From Bacteroidales bacterium (GTDB lineage Bacteria; Bacteroidota; Bacteroidia; Bacteroidales; F082): 64,000 nucleotides of DNA. The translations under genes were made by a program, and so were the position numbers. The stretch lies in NCBI GenBank assembly GCA_017651645.1, contig JAGCCO010000026.1, positions 1-64,000 on the forward strand. Direction: 5' to 3'. This document shows positions 27,840 through 36,558 of this stretch, piece after piece (the stretch's first letter is position 1; every line of letters starts with the position of its first letter). The notes beneath the pieces are model-generated. The model saw only the letters and a program-made list of their open reading frames with translations. It made no database searches and was not told the origin of the DNA.

Positions 27840-30818
27840 ATGAGTATAAAAAAGTGTTTATTAGGTTTCTTTGTGCTGGCATTATCTGTCAGTCAAGTTT
27901 TTGCTCAGGATGTGGAGTCACACTGGGTGGATTCGGTGTATAACAGTCTCACTTTGGAGCAGCGTGTGGCGCAGCTGATTTGTATGCGTGCCAACCAACC
28001 CAGCAAACCGTTTTATGAGGATGTGGCGAAGTACATCAAGAAGTATAACATTGGAGGTGTTTGCTTCTTCCGAGCTGATGCCGAGGCTCAAGTCGAGAAG
28101 ACCAACGAGTGGCAGGCCTTGGCACAGACCCCTTTGATGGTCTCCATCGACGCGGAATGGGGCTTGGCCATGAGGGTGAACAAGACTTTAGCTTATCCTT
28201 ATCAGATGACTTTAGGTGCCATTACTGATGACGCCTTGATTTATGAAATGGGTAAGCAGGTGGCTGAGCAATGCAAGCGCATGGGCATCCATGTGAATTT
28301 CGCTCCTGTCGCGGATGTCAACTCCAATGCGGCCAACCCGATTATCGGGATGCGTAGTTTTGGTGAGAACCCACAGACTGTGGGAGAGAAAGCTACTGCA
28401 TACGCGCTTGGTATGCAAAGCAAAGGGTTGATAACCAGTATGAAACACTTTCCTGGTCATGGAAATACAGCCACCGATTCGCATCTGACCTTGCCCACCG
28501 TGACTCGCACGATGGAAGAAGTGCGCGACATAGAATTGGCTCCATTCCAATATATGATTGAGAGTGGTGTGAACGGCGCGATGGTCGGCCATCTGTATTT
28601 TCCTGCCATTGAGAAAGTCCAGAACACTTCTTCCTCGCTTTCATACGGGGTGATTACCGACCTATTGAAGAAAGAGATGGGATTTGATGGCTTGATCTTC
28701 ACCGACGGCCTCGACATGAAAGGCGTTTCGGAGAAAGTGAGACAGGATAGCGTGCCGTATGCGGCTTTCATGGCGGGCAACGACGTGCTGATTCTGCCTA
28801 CCAACGTGCCTTTTGCCATCAAGACCATCAAGGATGCCGTGGAAAACAACACTGTGGCTGCTGCCAGATTGGAAGAGAGCTGCAAGAAGATCCTTCGATA
28901 TAAGTACCGCGCGGGCTTGAACCGATATTATCCGGTTTCAACTACCAACCTAATGAGTGACCTGAAGAAGGATGCCTACACGAGGCTGCGTCAGCAGCTG
29001 TATGACGAGGCTGTCACTTTGCTGCGCAATGACAATGAGGTAATACCGCTGGTCAACAACAAGAGTATCGCTGTGGTGACCATTGGAAACACCAAGAACG
29101 ACGTGAATGCTGGTCTAATCGAACGTGGCTACAGCACCACTTCGTTTGTGACAAGGAAAGAGGAAATAGCTTCAAAGACAGCGGAATGGCTGAATAAGTT
29201 GGAGGCTTACGATTTGGTGGTGGTCAGCATTGAGAAGACAACGATGTTTGCCGACAAGGATTATGGAATCAATGAGGCAACGGTGAACTTCTTCAACCGA
29301 CTTGTGGCCCAAAACGACGTGATTCTCAACCTTTTTGCTTGTCCGTATGCCTTGGATAGGTTCCGTATCAACAACAGCGTGAAGGGACTCGTGGTGGCCT
29401 ATCAGGATGAGGTGCCTGCCGTTGACGCAGTGGTGAGACTGCTTTCGGGTGAGTTGGTGGCCCATGGGACGTTGCCTGTCTCTGTGTCCAAGTTCAGTTG
29501 CGGTGACGGCATCGTGCCCGAGGAATCCGTAAAGGAACAATACAACTTCCCCTGGAAAGAGGTCCCCACTTTGAAGCCGTCTTCATACGAGCCGGCGATT
29601 CCGGATAAACCCGTTCCGGCATTTCCTTTTGGAACAATGGAGGAAAAATATGAAAACCGGCTGGATTCGGTAGCCAAGGCCGGCATCAGAGGTGGTGCCT
29701 ATCCGGGCTGTCAGATTGTGGTGCTGAAAGACGGCAATTTGGTGTACGACAAGTGCTTCGGCACTTTTACTTACGGCGGTGGCCATCAGGTGCAGCCCGA
29801 TGACCTCTACGACATCGCTTCTTGTACAAAGATCTTCGCTTCCACCTTGGCTGTCATGAAGTTATATGACGACGGCTTGATTGACCTGAACAAGACCTTG
29901 GCCGATTTCTTTCCCTATTTGAAAGGCAAGGACCATGGGAAGTTGAAACTCATTGACATCATGACGCATCAGGCAGGACTGAAGGCTTGGATCCCGTTCT
30001 ATAAAGTGACGGTGGATGAAAACGGCCCGATGGAGGAGTTCTATAGTGACGAGATGGACGAAAGCCACAGCATCAGAGTGGCGGAGAACCTTTATCTTGT
30101 CAATGACTATGTAGACCAGATTTTCGATTCCGTAGCGAAGTCGCCACTGGGGAAGAAGAAGTATTTGTATAGCGACATGGGCTTCTACTATATGCCGAAG
30201 ATTGTGAAACTGCTCACCAACCAGAGCATCCAAGACTATCTGAATGAGAAGTATTATTATCCCATGAATCTGACCCATATCTGTTATCAGCCCTTGAACC
30301 ACTTCACGCGAGAGCAGATTGCCCCTACTGAAAATGACACCGTTTTCCGTAAGCAGCTGGTTTGGGGCGATGTACACGACCAAGCCGCTGCCATGTTCGG
30401 TGGGGTGTCGGGTCATGCAGGCCTGTTCTCCAATGCCTTAGATCTTGCTGTCCTCATGCAGATGTTGCTTGACGAGGGCGAATATCATGGTGTCAGGTAT
30501 CTGAAGCCCGAAACGGTGCGCTATTTCACCAGTGCTCCTTTTGCCGCTACCAATGACAATCGACGTGGCATCGGCTTCGACAAACTGCCCATCGACAAGA
30601 AGGGCTCATGCACCGAATCGAAGCTGGGCTCGATGAAAGGCTATGGACACACGGGATTTACGGGTACCTTTGTCTGGGCTGACCCGCAAAACAAAACGGT
30701 CATCATCTTTTTGTCGAACCGCGTTTGTCCCAATGCAGAACCCAACAAACTGGCTCGGCTAGGCACTCGCACTTCCTTGCACGATATCCTATATGAAGCG
30801 TATCCGATTCCGGAATGA
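27840..30818 (+). CDS. GH3 beta-N-acetylhexosaminidase fused to a serine hydrolase
   Basis: The 992-residue protein begins with a signal peptide (VSQVFAQ end). Residues of about 30-360 are a NagZ-like GH3 domain with KHFPGHGNTATDSHL near residue 201 and the nucleophile motif FTDGLDMKG near 288. A GH3 C-terminal-like region follows (about 385-560). Residues of about 595-980 are a beta-lactamase/PBP-type serine hydrolase with S661-C-T-K664 and Y777-S-D and a late GHTGFTG (KTG-like) motif. Such fusions are known in Bacteroidota. The natural inference is peptidoglycan or muropeptide processing outside the cytoplasm by both a glycosidase and a peptidase/esterase, but substrates are not shown here. 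Confidence 0.88.
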   Translation: MSIKKCLLGFFVLALSVSQVFAQDVESHWVDSVYNSLTLEQRVAQLICMRANQPSKPFYEDVAKYIKKYNIGGVCFFRADAEAQVEKTNEWQALAQTPLMVSIDAEWGLAMRVNKTLAYPYQMTLGAITDDALIYEMGKQVAEQCKRMGIHVNFAPVADVNSNAANPIIGMRSFGENPQTVGEKATAYALGMQSKGLITSMKHFPGHGNTATDSHLTLPTVTRTMEEVRDIELAPFQYMIESGVNGAMVGHLYFPAIEKVQNTSSSLSYGVITDLLKKEMGFDGLIFTDGLDMKGVSEKVRQDSVPYAAFMAGNDVLILPTNVPFAIKTIKDAVENNTVAAARLEESCKKILRYKYRAGLNRYYPVSTTNLMSDLKKDAYTRLRQQLYDEAVTLLRNDNEVIPLVNNKSIAVVTIGNTKNDVNAGLIERGYSTTSFVTRKEEIASKTAEWLNKLEAYDLVVVSIEKTTMFADKDYGINEATVNFFNRLVAQNDVILNLFACPYALDRFRINNSVKGLVVAYQDEVPAVDAVVRLLSGELVAHGTLPVSVSKFSCGDGIVPEESVKEQYNFPWKEVPTLKPSSYEPAIPDKPVPAFPFGTMEEKYENRLDSVAKAGIRGGAYPGCQIVVLKDGNLVYDKCFGTFTYGGGHQVQPDDLYDIASCTKIFASTLAVMKLYDDGLIDLNKTLADFFPYLKGKDHGKLKLIDIMTHQAGLKAWIPFYKVTVDENGPMEEFYSDEMDESHSIRVAENLYLVNDYVDQIFDSVAKSPLGKKKYLYSDMGFYYMPKIVKLLTNQSIQDYLNEKYYYPMNLTHICYQPLNHFTREQIAPTENDTVFRKQLVWGDVHDQAAAMFGGVSGHAGLFSNALDLAVLMQMLLDEGEYHGVRYLKPETVRYFTSAPFAATNDNRRGIGFDKLPIDKKGSCTESKLGSMKGYGHTGFTGTFVWADPQNKTVIIFLSNRVCPNAEPNKLARLGTRTSLHDILYEAYPIPE

Positions 30819-30825
30819 TACAAAC

Positions 30826-30857
30826 AAAGCGCACCTCGATGGAGATGCGCTTTATTT
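30826..30857. terminator. Terminator between convergent genes
   Basis: AAAGCGCACCTC at 30826-30837 pairs with GAGATGCGCTTT at 30842-30853 with a single G-U-type mismatch and a four-base loop. T- or A-rich flanks lie on both sides, so it may serve the GH3 gene and the minus-strand lolA-like gene. Confidence 0.7.
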
Positions 30858-30872
30858 CTGTAATGCAAATAC

Positions 30873-31397
30873 TTACTTGATCTCGTAAGTGTTGATGATG
30901 CCGATGGCCTCTTCCAAAACCATCTTGGTCAACACATTGTCGGACAGGCGATAGGTGAGCTCCACGGAGGAATAACCGCCTCTCGGCACTTTACCTTTCG
31001 CCTTGATGAGAATGTTGCGGAAGCCGTTGTTCTCCGAAATCGTAGTCTCGGCGTTGTTGTCGATGGCGGCCTGCTCCCAGTTGCCTGAAAGACAGTTCAA
31101 AAGCGTGGCACGTTGCAGCTTGACCATCTTCACCTTTTCGGCGTCGAGTTCGGCTTTCTTGCCATCCATGTTGATTTTCACCATGTTGCCTTCAACGATA
31201 AAGAAGTCCCCTTCGGGAATGGAATAGGTCATGGTCAAATGGTCTTTGCCGTCAAAAACGATATGCCCGGCCTTGTCGGTAGTCTTGCCCGAGATTTTCA
31301 TCATTTTGACTTGGGTGAAATCGGTGTCGAAAGTCTGTTGGGCAAAGGCAACGGCAGAGAAAAGCAGCGCAATGATAATCAGACTGAAGCGTTTCAT
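30873..31397 (-). CDS. Exported LolA-like protein
   Basis: A signal peptide (MKRFSLIIIALLFSAVAFAQ) precedes about 150 residues rich in beta strands (FTQVKMMKISGKTTDKAGHIVFDG), with the layout of the outer-membrane lipoprotein carrier LolA fold: FTQ start, GKDHLTMTYSIP and a late LTYRLSDNVLTKMVLEE. It may carry lipid or lipoprotein across the periplasm. It overlaps the acp stop by four bases (ATGA), so it is the last gene of the fakA operon, linking lipid synthesis with envelope delivery. The family call is moderate, as sequence similarity in this fold is low. Confidence 0.65.
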   Translation of the reverse strand: MKRFSLIIIALLFSAVAFAQQTFDTDFTQVKMMKISGKTTDKAGHIVFDGKDHLTMTYSIPEGDFFIVEGNMVKINMDGKKAELDAEKVKMVKLQRATLLNCLSGNWEQAAIDNNAETTISENNGFRNILIKAKGKVPRGGYSSVELTYRLSDNVLTKMVLEEAIGIINTYEIK

Positions 31398-31621
31398 TTC
31401 GGAAGGTTATCTAAATAGGTGACTACATCGTTGACGGTTTCAAACTTGGCCAAGGCCTGGTCAGGGATGGTGATGCCATAGTCGTCTTCAAGACGCATAA
31501 GCAGTTGCAGGATGTCGACGGAGTCGGCTCCGAGGTCACGTTTGATTTGGGCGTCGAGTGTGACCCGCTCTGGGTCGATGCGCAGCTGACGCGCTAGGGT
31601 GGTTTTTACTACTTCGTACAT
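31394..31621 (-). CDS. acpP: Acyl carrier protein
   Basis: This 75-residue acidic protein carries growing or finished acyl chains on a phosphopantetheine arm. The attachment Ser34 is in GADSVD, a variant of the usual DSL motif. It lies between plsX and the lolA-like gene, ten bases after plsX. It may be a second, specialised ACP serving PlsX/FakB rather than the main fatty acid synthase ACP; other copies cannot be checked here. Confidence 0.9.
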   Translation of the reverse strand: MYEVVKTTLARQLRIDPERVTLDAQIKRDLGADSVDILQLLMRLEDDYGITIPDQALAKFETVNDVVTYLDNLPK

Positions 31622-31631
31622 ATCTAACTAT

Positions 31632-32651
31632 TTAATATTCATAATGTTCATACTTCATGATGATTTCTTCCATCTTTGACGAAAGTGAACTGACCTCCAT
31701 CTTGTAGGCTTGCTCGATGCATTTCTCCACAGCTGTCGCTTTGCTGGAGCCGTGACCTTTCACCACCGTCTTTGAGGTGCCGAGCAGCACGCTGCCGCCG
31801 TAGTTCTGGTAGTTCATGAACTCCTTCTCCTCCATAAACATCCGTTTCATCAGCAGCGCACCTAATTTGTAAATCGACTTCGAATAGATGTCCTTCTTCA
31901 ACTTCTTCAATAGTTCCAAGGCGGTACCTTCTGTAGTCTTCACCAGCACATTGCCCGAGAAACCGTCGCAAACCACCACGTCATAGTTGCCCGACAGCAA
32001 GTCACGGCTCTCCATGTTACCCACAAAATGGATTTCGGGGGTCTCACTCAACAAAATGTGTGCCTTTTGTCGAATCTCGTCCCCCTTTTCTGCTTCTTTT
32101 CCAACATTGAGCAGGGCAATGCGCGGTTTTTCAATGTTATAGACGTGTTTCATATAGAGGCTCGACATGATTGCAAATTGTCGCAGATGCTCAGGTGTGA
32201 CCTCTACATTGGCACCGCTGTCGCAGATGCCGACGATGCCCCCGTCCATGGTGGGCAAGATAGGGCAGAAGGCGGGACGAATGATACCTTTCACACGCCC
32301 GATGCGGGTCAAGGCAGCGGCGACAAGAGCGCCAGTGGAGCCAATGCTCACCATGGCGTTGATGTCATCTTGGTCACGGAGCATCCGCACTGCCTTAATC
32401 ATCGAACTCTCCTTTTTCAGGCGGATGACGTCGATGGGACGCTCTTCGCAGCCGATGACCTCAGGCGCATGGACGATCTCGAGGCGCGAGGCATCGTAGG
32501 TCTTGCCTTTCAGGCAGTTCTGAAGTGTGGCCTCGTCGCCTGTAAGAATCAGATGCAGGTCAGGCAATTGGGCCATGGCAGCCAAGGCACCGTCCACATT
32601 GGCCTCTGGGCTGTGGTCACCACCGAAACAGTCTATTATAATCTTAATCAT
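31632..32651 (-). CDS. plsX: Phosphate acyltransferase
   Basis: PlsX interconverts acyl-ACP and acyl-phosphate, the donor for the glycerol-3-phosphate acyltransferase PlsY. Typical strings are IIIDCFGGDHSPEANVDGA, MVSIGSTGALVAAALTRIGR, RPAFCPILPT and NYGGSVLLGTSKTVVKGHGS. The ATG at 32651 gives 339 residues; a TTG three codons further upstream is less likely. It lies in the operon fakA-fakB-GNAT-plsX-acp. Confidence 0.95.
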   Translation of the reverse strand: MIKIIIDCFGGDHSPEANVDGALAAMAQLPDLHLILTGDEATLQNCLKGKTYDASRLEIVHAPEVIGCEERPIDVIRLKKESSMIKAVRMLRDQDDINAMVSIGSTGALVAAALTRIGRVKGIIRPAFCPILPTMDGGIVGICDSGANVEVTPEHLRQFAIMSSLYMKHVYNIEKPRIALLNVGKEAEKGDEIRQKAHILLSETPEIHFVGNMESRDLLSGNYDVVVCDGFSGNVLVKTTEGTALELLKKLKKDIYSKSIYKLGALLMKRMFMEEKEFMNYQNYGGSVLLGTSKTVVKGHGSSKATAVEKCIEQAYKMEVSSLSSKMEEIIMKYEHYEY

Positions 32652-32669
32652 AACTCTCAACTCTAAACT

Positions 32670-33788
32670 CTACACTCTCAACTTTTTAACATAGCAGCGG
32701 TGCCGTTTGATCTTCTGTTCGTCAAAACGTTTCCACTGGTTCTGTATCGCGTAATTTTCTTCCAGGTTCATGTTGGTCTCGGCAAACTCGACGTTTTTGA
32801 GCATCTTCATCATTTCGGCGGAAATGATGATGCTCACGCCGCGGTTGAGCCATTCGGGGTCGACACCGATGAGGCAGAGGTCGATGACATTGGGCTTTTT
32901 TAGGGCTTTGAGCAATCGAATCAAGGTGGCTGGAGTGAGTTTGCCGCCAGAGGGTCTAACCGCATCGGCGATGGCAGGGAAGGCCAAGCCGAAGCAGACC
33001 AATTTGTCGTTTTCGTCGAGGATAGCAGCGACATACTTGATGTCGATGATGAGCTTGAAGTTGTCAATCATCATCTTTTTCATGCCTTCGGTGAATGGCA
33101 CGGTCCCGTAAAGTAGTTCGTAGGACTTATCCAATAACTCAAAGATGCCGTCGGCGTATTTCTTGAGGAATTCGTTGGTGTTGCGTGCCGTACCGAGATG
33201 CAGGTTGTAGCGTTTCATCACGAAGGCGGCCAACTTGTCGACCTCGCCGTCGTAGTCCTTCGGAACGCGAAGGCGGCTACCCGTCCAGTCGACATCCTTT
33301 TGGTATCCCAAACCCTCAATAAAGGTTTGATAATAAGGATGGTTGTAGGTCTCCTCGAAAGTGGCAGGATAGTCGAAGCCGTCGATGAGCAGTCCTTCGC
33401 GTTCCAAGTCGGAGTAACTCAAAGGACCCACGACCTCGTTCATGCCTTTCTGACGTGCCCAGTTTTCTAGTGTCTTGAAGAGCTCTTTTGCAACCTCTTC
33501 ATCCTCAATGACATCGAAGTGGGTAAAACGTACCTGTTTCTTGCCGGTTTTTTCGTTTGCGGCACGTTGGATGATACCCGAGATGCGACCTGCCATTTTG
33601 CCGTCTTTGTAGGCGTTGAAATGGATGGTGTCGCACATGTCATTGTAAACAAAGTCCTTGCGGAAGATTTTCTTCTCGTCCATATACAAAGGCGGCGTGA
33701 AGTAAGGGTTGCCCTTGTAGAGTTTCAGCGGAAAATCCAGAAATTCTTTCTGCTGTTTTTTGGTCAGTACCTGTTCGACAGTGATCAT
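32670..33788 (-). CDS. GNAT-fold N-acyltransferase of unknown substrate
   Basis: The 372-residue protein resembles long GNAT proteins of Bacteroidota. A first segment (about 1-160) includes FPLKLYKGNPYFTPPLYMDE and VVGPLSYSDLEREGLLIDGF; the second (about 230-360) includes GLAFPAIADAVRPSGGKL and GVDPEWLNRGVSIIISAEMM, which resembles an acetyl-CoA-binding motif. The substrate is unknown. Its position between fakB and plsX suggests an acyl-transfer role in lipid metabolism, which is inference. It ends 18 bases before plsX. Confidence 0.65.
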   Translation of the reverse strand: MITVEQVLTKKQQKEFLDFPLKLYKGNPYFTPPLYMDEKKIFRKDFVYNDMCDTIHFNAYKDGKMAGRISGIIQRAANEKTGKKQVRFTHFDVIEDEEVAKELFKTLENWARQKGMNEVVGPLSYSDLEREGLLIDGFDYPATFEETYNHPYYQTFIEGLGYQKDVDWTGSRLRVPKDYDGEVDKLAAFVMKRYNLHLGTARNTNEFLKKYADGIFELLDKSYELLYGTVPFTEGMKKMMIDNFKLIIDIKYVAAILDENDKLVCFGLAFPAIADAVRPSGGKLTPATLIRLLKALKKPNVIDLCLIGVDPEWLNRGVSIIISAEMMKMLKNVEFAETNMNLEENYAIQNQWKRFDEQKIKRHRCYVKKLRV

Positions 33789-33791
33789 GTC

Positions 33792-34661
33792 TTAACGATG
33801 CTTGGCATGGAAGCAAATGCCGATGGCGTTAGGCCCGCAGTGGCTTCCGATGGTTGGATTGACAGGAACGGTGATGACATTTAAGTCTTCACCGATTTTC
33901 TCTTTCAGTTGGCGCTCGGCCTCGGCGGCGATGTCGGGAGCATCTGAATGGCCAATGACCACGCGGTGAGCCTTTACATCCTCTCCGAGTTCCTCAACAT
34001 ATTTCACCAAGCGGGCGATGGCTTTGGTACGGCCCGTTTCCTTACCGATGGATACCATCTTGCCTTCGTTGTCCAAGTAGATGATGGGTCTGATGCCGAT
34101 GAAGCCGCCCATGGTGGCTGCCAAGCCGCTCACGCGACCGCTACGGCGGAAGAACTTCAGGTCATCGGCGAAGAAGTACATCGGGAACTTCGGCACTTCC
34201 ACCTTGGCCCATTCCACGATTTCCTCGGCGGTTTTGCCTGCCTTGTACATCTCGGCACATTCGAGCACGATGTTGTAGGACAATGCCGTAATACCTAAGG
34301 TGTCAACTTCATAGAACTTGCGCTCGGGGTATTTCTGCTTCAACTTTTCCAATGCCTGATACATGATGTTGAAAGTGTTGGAAGTGGCAGACGAGAAATG
34401 CACGTAGAGGATGTCGTTGCCAGCGGCAAATTCAGGCTCAAAATATTGGATATAAGCCTCTTCGCTCATGGCGCTGGTGGTCGGCATGGTGCCTGCGCGG
34501 AGCATGTCGTAAAACTTGTGGGAATCGAACTCGTCGAAGTCGATGTAGGGGTAAATCACTTGTTCACCCACGGTATAAGGCATACTAATCATTTTGATGC
34601 CGTACGCGGCGCACTCCTTGGGAGTGATGTCGCAATCAGTGTCGCTAAAGAATGTCAACAT
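33792..34661 (-). CDS. fakB: DegV-family fatty acid-binding protein
   Basis: FakB holds a fatty acid while FakA phosphorylates its carboxylate. The 289-residue protein has the DegV layout: FFSDTDCDITPKECAAYGI at the start, TMPTTSAMSEEAY with the Thr/Ser residues that coordinate the carboxylate, and late HSDAPDIAAEAERQL and PTIGSHCGPNAIGICF, where the GSHxGPGA-like motif lies. Its start overlaps the fakA stop by seven bases, so coexpression is very likely. Chain specificity is not visible. Confidence 0.88.
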   Translation of the reverse strand: MLTFFSDTDCDITPKECAAYGIKMISMPYTVGEQVIYPYIDFDEFDSHKFYDMLRAGTMPTTSAMSEEAYIQYFEPEFAAGNDILYVHFSSATSNTFNIMYQALEKLKQKYPERKFYEVDTLGITALSYNIVLECAEMYKAGKTAEEIVEWAKVEVPKFPMYFFADDLKFFRRSGRVSGLAATMGGFIGIRPIIYLDNEGKMVSIGKETGRTKAIARLVKYVEELGEDVKAHRVVIGHSDAPDIAAEAERQLKEKIGEDLNVITVPVNPTIGSHCGPNAIGICFHAKHR

Positions 34662-36292
34662 AATACGAAAATATAATCATAAACCGGCTGTGCGCCGTTG
34701 TTCAACATAATTTCAAGGTTTTTATATTGGGTTTGCAGGTCTGCGACGAGGCGTTCCGCTTCTTCTGAAGTGACATCCTCGCCATAGAATACCAGCATCA
34801 CATCACGCGAAGCGGCACCAAGGCGCTCGATGAGGGCTTTGGCAGCGGTTTCACGGTCGGGACTGTCGGACAAGATCTGCTTGCCGCTGTAGCCCACATA
34901 GTCGCCCGTGTGGACACTCACTTGTTCGCCTTCGGCATCGCGGATGGCGGTGGATACCATGCCTGTCACCACGGATTGCATGATTTCGGTGACGCTGGCG
35001 ATGATTTCATCAACATTGGGATTGTCGCGGTCGATGTAGCCGATACCATAGTAGCCTTCGCCAATGGTGGTCGACGGAATTACATGGATGTCAGCGTCTT
35101 TATAGAGTTCGGCTGCCTGGTCGGCGGCCATCTTGATGTTCTTGTTGTTGGGGAAGACAAGGATGTGTTGCGCGTTGATGCGGGCAAAGGCATCCAGGAA
35201 GTCCTGTGTCGATGGGTTCATCATCTGACCACCAGCAATCACTTCATCCGCGCCAATCTCGTGGAAGGCTTGGATGAGCCCGTCGCCTGAGGCCACGGTC
35301 ACGATGCCGTAGGGCTTGGGCGGTAGCTTGAACGAAGCATTGTTTTGGTTCGTCGATTGGTGGTGTTGCAGCGCCATGTTCTCAATCTTGATGGTCAGGA
35401 ACTCGCCGTATTTCTGCATCTCGTTGAGAATTACTCCAGGCGTGAAGGTATGCACATGCACTTTCACGATGGTGCCTTCACGGAAGGCCACCACCGACTC
35501 GCCGACGCGGTTCAGATAGTCAAGGATTTCCTTTTCGTCGAAGGTGTCCAAATCGATTTTGGAGCGCATCAGACGGAGCAGGAACTCCGTGCAGTAGCCA
35601 AACTCCAGGGTACTGTTTTCGGTGAATTTGTCGAGTTCCACGGTGGGTGCTGCAATTGTTGTCGGGGCGATTTCTTCCTCAGAAATAATGCCGTTCAAGG
35701 CATCGTTCATGCCACGGAAGATGCTCAGCAGTCCCGCACCACCGCTGTCGACCACGCCAGCATCTTTCAGTACTTGCAATAGCTCAGGGGTATGGTCGAG
35801 GGAGACTTGCATGGCATCCAAAGTGGACTCGAACCAGTGATTCATGTCCAAACTTGCATCGGCACCTGCCACACCCTCGCGCAGCACGGTGATGATGGTG
35901 CCTTCGACAGGAACGGGGACGGATTTATAAGCCTCTTCTACCGCGGATTGCATAGCATTGGCAAAAGCTTTCGTGTCAGCTTCGATGACCCCTTGCAGAC
36001 CTTTGGCGAGACCCGCAAAAATGCGTGAGAGGATGACACCGGAGTTGCCTCTTGCGCCGAGTAACATACCTGAAGAAGCGGCTGAGGCCAGTTCAGAAAG
36101 GGTGCCGAGTTGGTCGTTCAAGGTAGCACAGCCCGCCTTGAGGGTCATCAGCATATTGTCGCCCGTGTCGCCGTCGGGGATAGGGAAGACGTTGAGATCG
36201 TTGATGACCTTTTTGTCCCTGCCCAGTTGCACCGCGCCTTGGCGCAGCATTGCGGCGAAAGTCAGGCTATCGAGTTCATTTGTTCTTTGCAT
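34655..36292 (-). CDS. fakA: DAK2-domain fatty acid kinase
   Basis: FakA phosphorylates FakB-bound fatty acids using ATP. The N-terminal DAK2 (DhaL-like) domain at about 10-200 has NVFPIPDGDTGDNM with Asp40, Asp42 and Asp45 for the two metal ions and GARGNSGVILSRIFAGLAKG. The middle domain and the C-terminal DegV-like/FakA-C domain (about 300-545) follow, with TVASGDGLIQAF and a GEDVTSEEAERL stretch. At 545 residues it has the normal length. It is the first gene of the operon and has a good promoter. Confidence 0.9.
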   Translation of the reverse strand: MQRTNELDSLTFAAMLRQGAVQLGRDKKVINDLNVFPIPDGDTGDNMLMTLKAGCATLNDQLGTLSELASAASSGMLLGARGNSGVILSRIFAGLAKGLQGVIEADTKAFANAMQSAVEEAYKSVPVPVEGTIITVLREGVAGADASLDMNHWFESTLDAMQVSLDHTPELLQVLKDAGVVDSGGAGLLSIFRGMNDALNGIISEEEIAPTTIAAPTVELDKFTENSTLEFGYCTEFLLRLMRSKIDLDTFDEKEILDYLNRVGESVVAFREGTIVKVHVHTFTPGVILNEMQKYGEFLTIKIENMALQHHQSTNQNNASFKLPPKPYGIVTVASGDGLIQAFHEIGADEVIAGGQMMNPSTQDFLDAFARINAQHILVFPNNKNIKMAADQAAELYKDADIHVIPSTTIGEGYYGIGYIDRDNPNVDEIIASVTEIMQSVVTGMVSTAIRDAEGEQVSVHTGDYVGYSGKQILSDSPDRETAAKALIERLGAASRDVMLVFYGEDVTSEEAERLVADLQTQYKNLEIMLNNGAQPVYDYIFVLC

Positions 36293-36316
36293 TACAAATG
36301 GTTTTCAAAAAGTCTG

Positions 36317-36348
36317 CAAAAATACGGTTTTTTTAGAAATCTTTCAAA
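36317..36348 (-). promoter_or_regulatory. Promoter of the fakA operon
   Basis: On the minus strand, a -33 TTTG (36348-36345) and -7 TATTTTTG (36324-36317) are 20 bases apart, and the ATG is 24 bases further on. This is one of the best promoter matches in the window. Confidence 0.7.
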
Positions 36349-36411
36349 AGGATAAACACCCTATTGGATTCAAGTAGTTCCAAGCCGATATGTTCATTTA
36401 GATAACTTCTA

Positions 36412-36506
36412 TTTTTGTCCAAATCCAATGTTTTTACCATATATTTGGATAAAAATCGTTTAGTTTTCGTCCAAATCTCTATTTTTTTAGTAGATTTGGA
36501 CAAAAA
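36412..36506. repeat. Four alternating TTTTTGTCCAAAT-type sites
   Basis: Four related 14-base sites alternate in orientation: TTTTTGTCCAAATC (36412-36425), ATTTGGATAAAAAT (36443-36456), TTTTCGTCCAAATC (36464-36477) and GATTTGGACAAAAA (36493-36506). The first and last are exact reverse complements. They lie just upstream of the AAA/DUF234 promoter, where a row of operators or a hairpin-forming element would be expected. Confidence 0.75.
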
Positions 36507-36533
36507 ACCCATTGTTGATTTGAAATATTGTTG

Positions 36534-36541
36534 TAGATTTG
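36534..36541 (+). promoter_or_regulatory. Promoter -7 box for the AAA/DUF234 gene
   Basis: TAGATTTG fits TAnnTTTG, with TTG at 36512-36514 at a suitable -33 distance. The ATG at 36559 follows after 17 bases. Confidence 0.55.
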
Positions 36542-36558
36542 CATCAAAATTGCAACAG

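Noticed and set aside
36415..36558. N-terminal extension of the AAA/DUF234 protein
   Set aside because: It would translate the alternating site array and the promoter; the ATG at 36559 begins at the usual start of the family.
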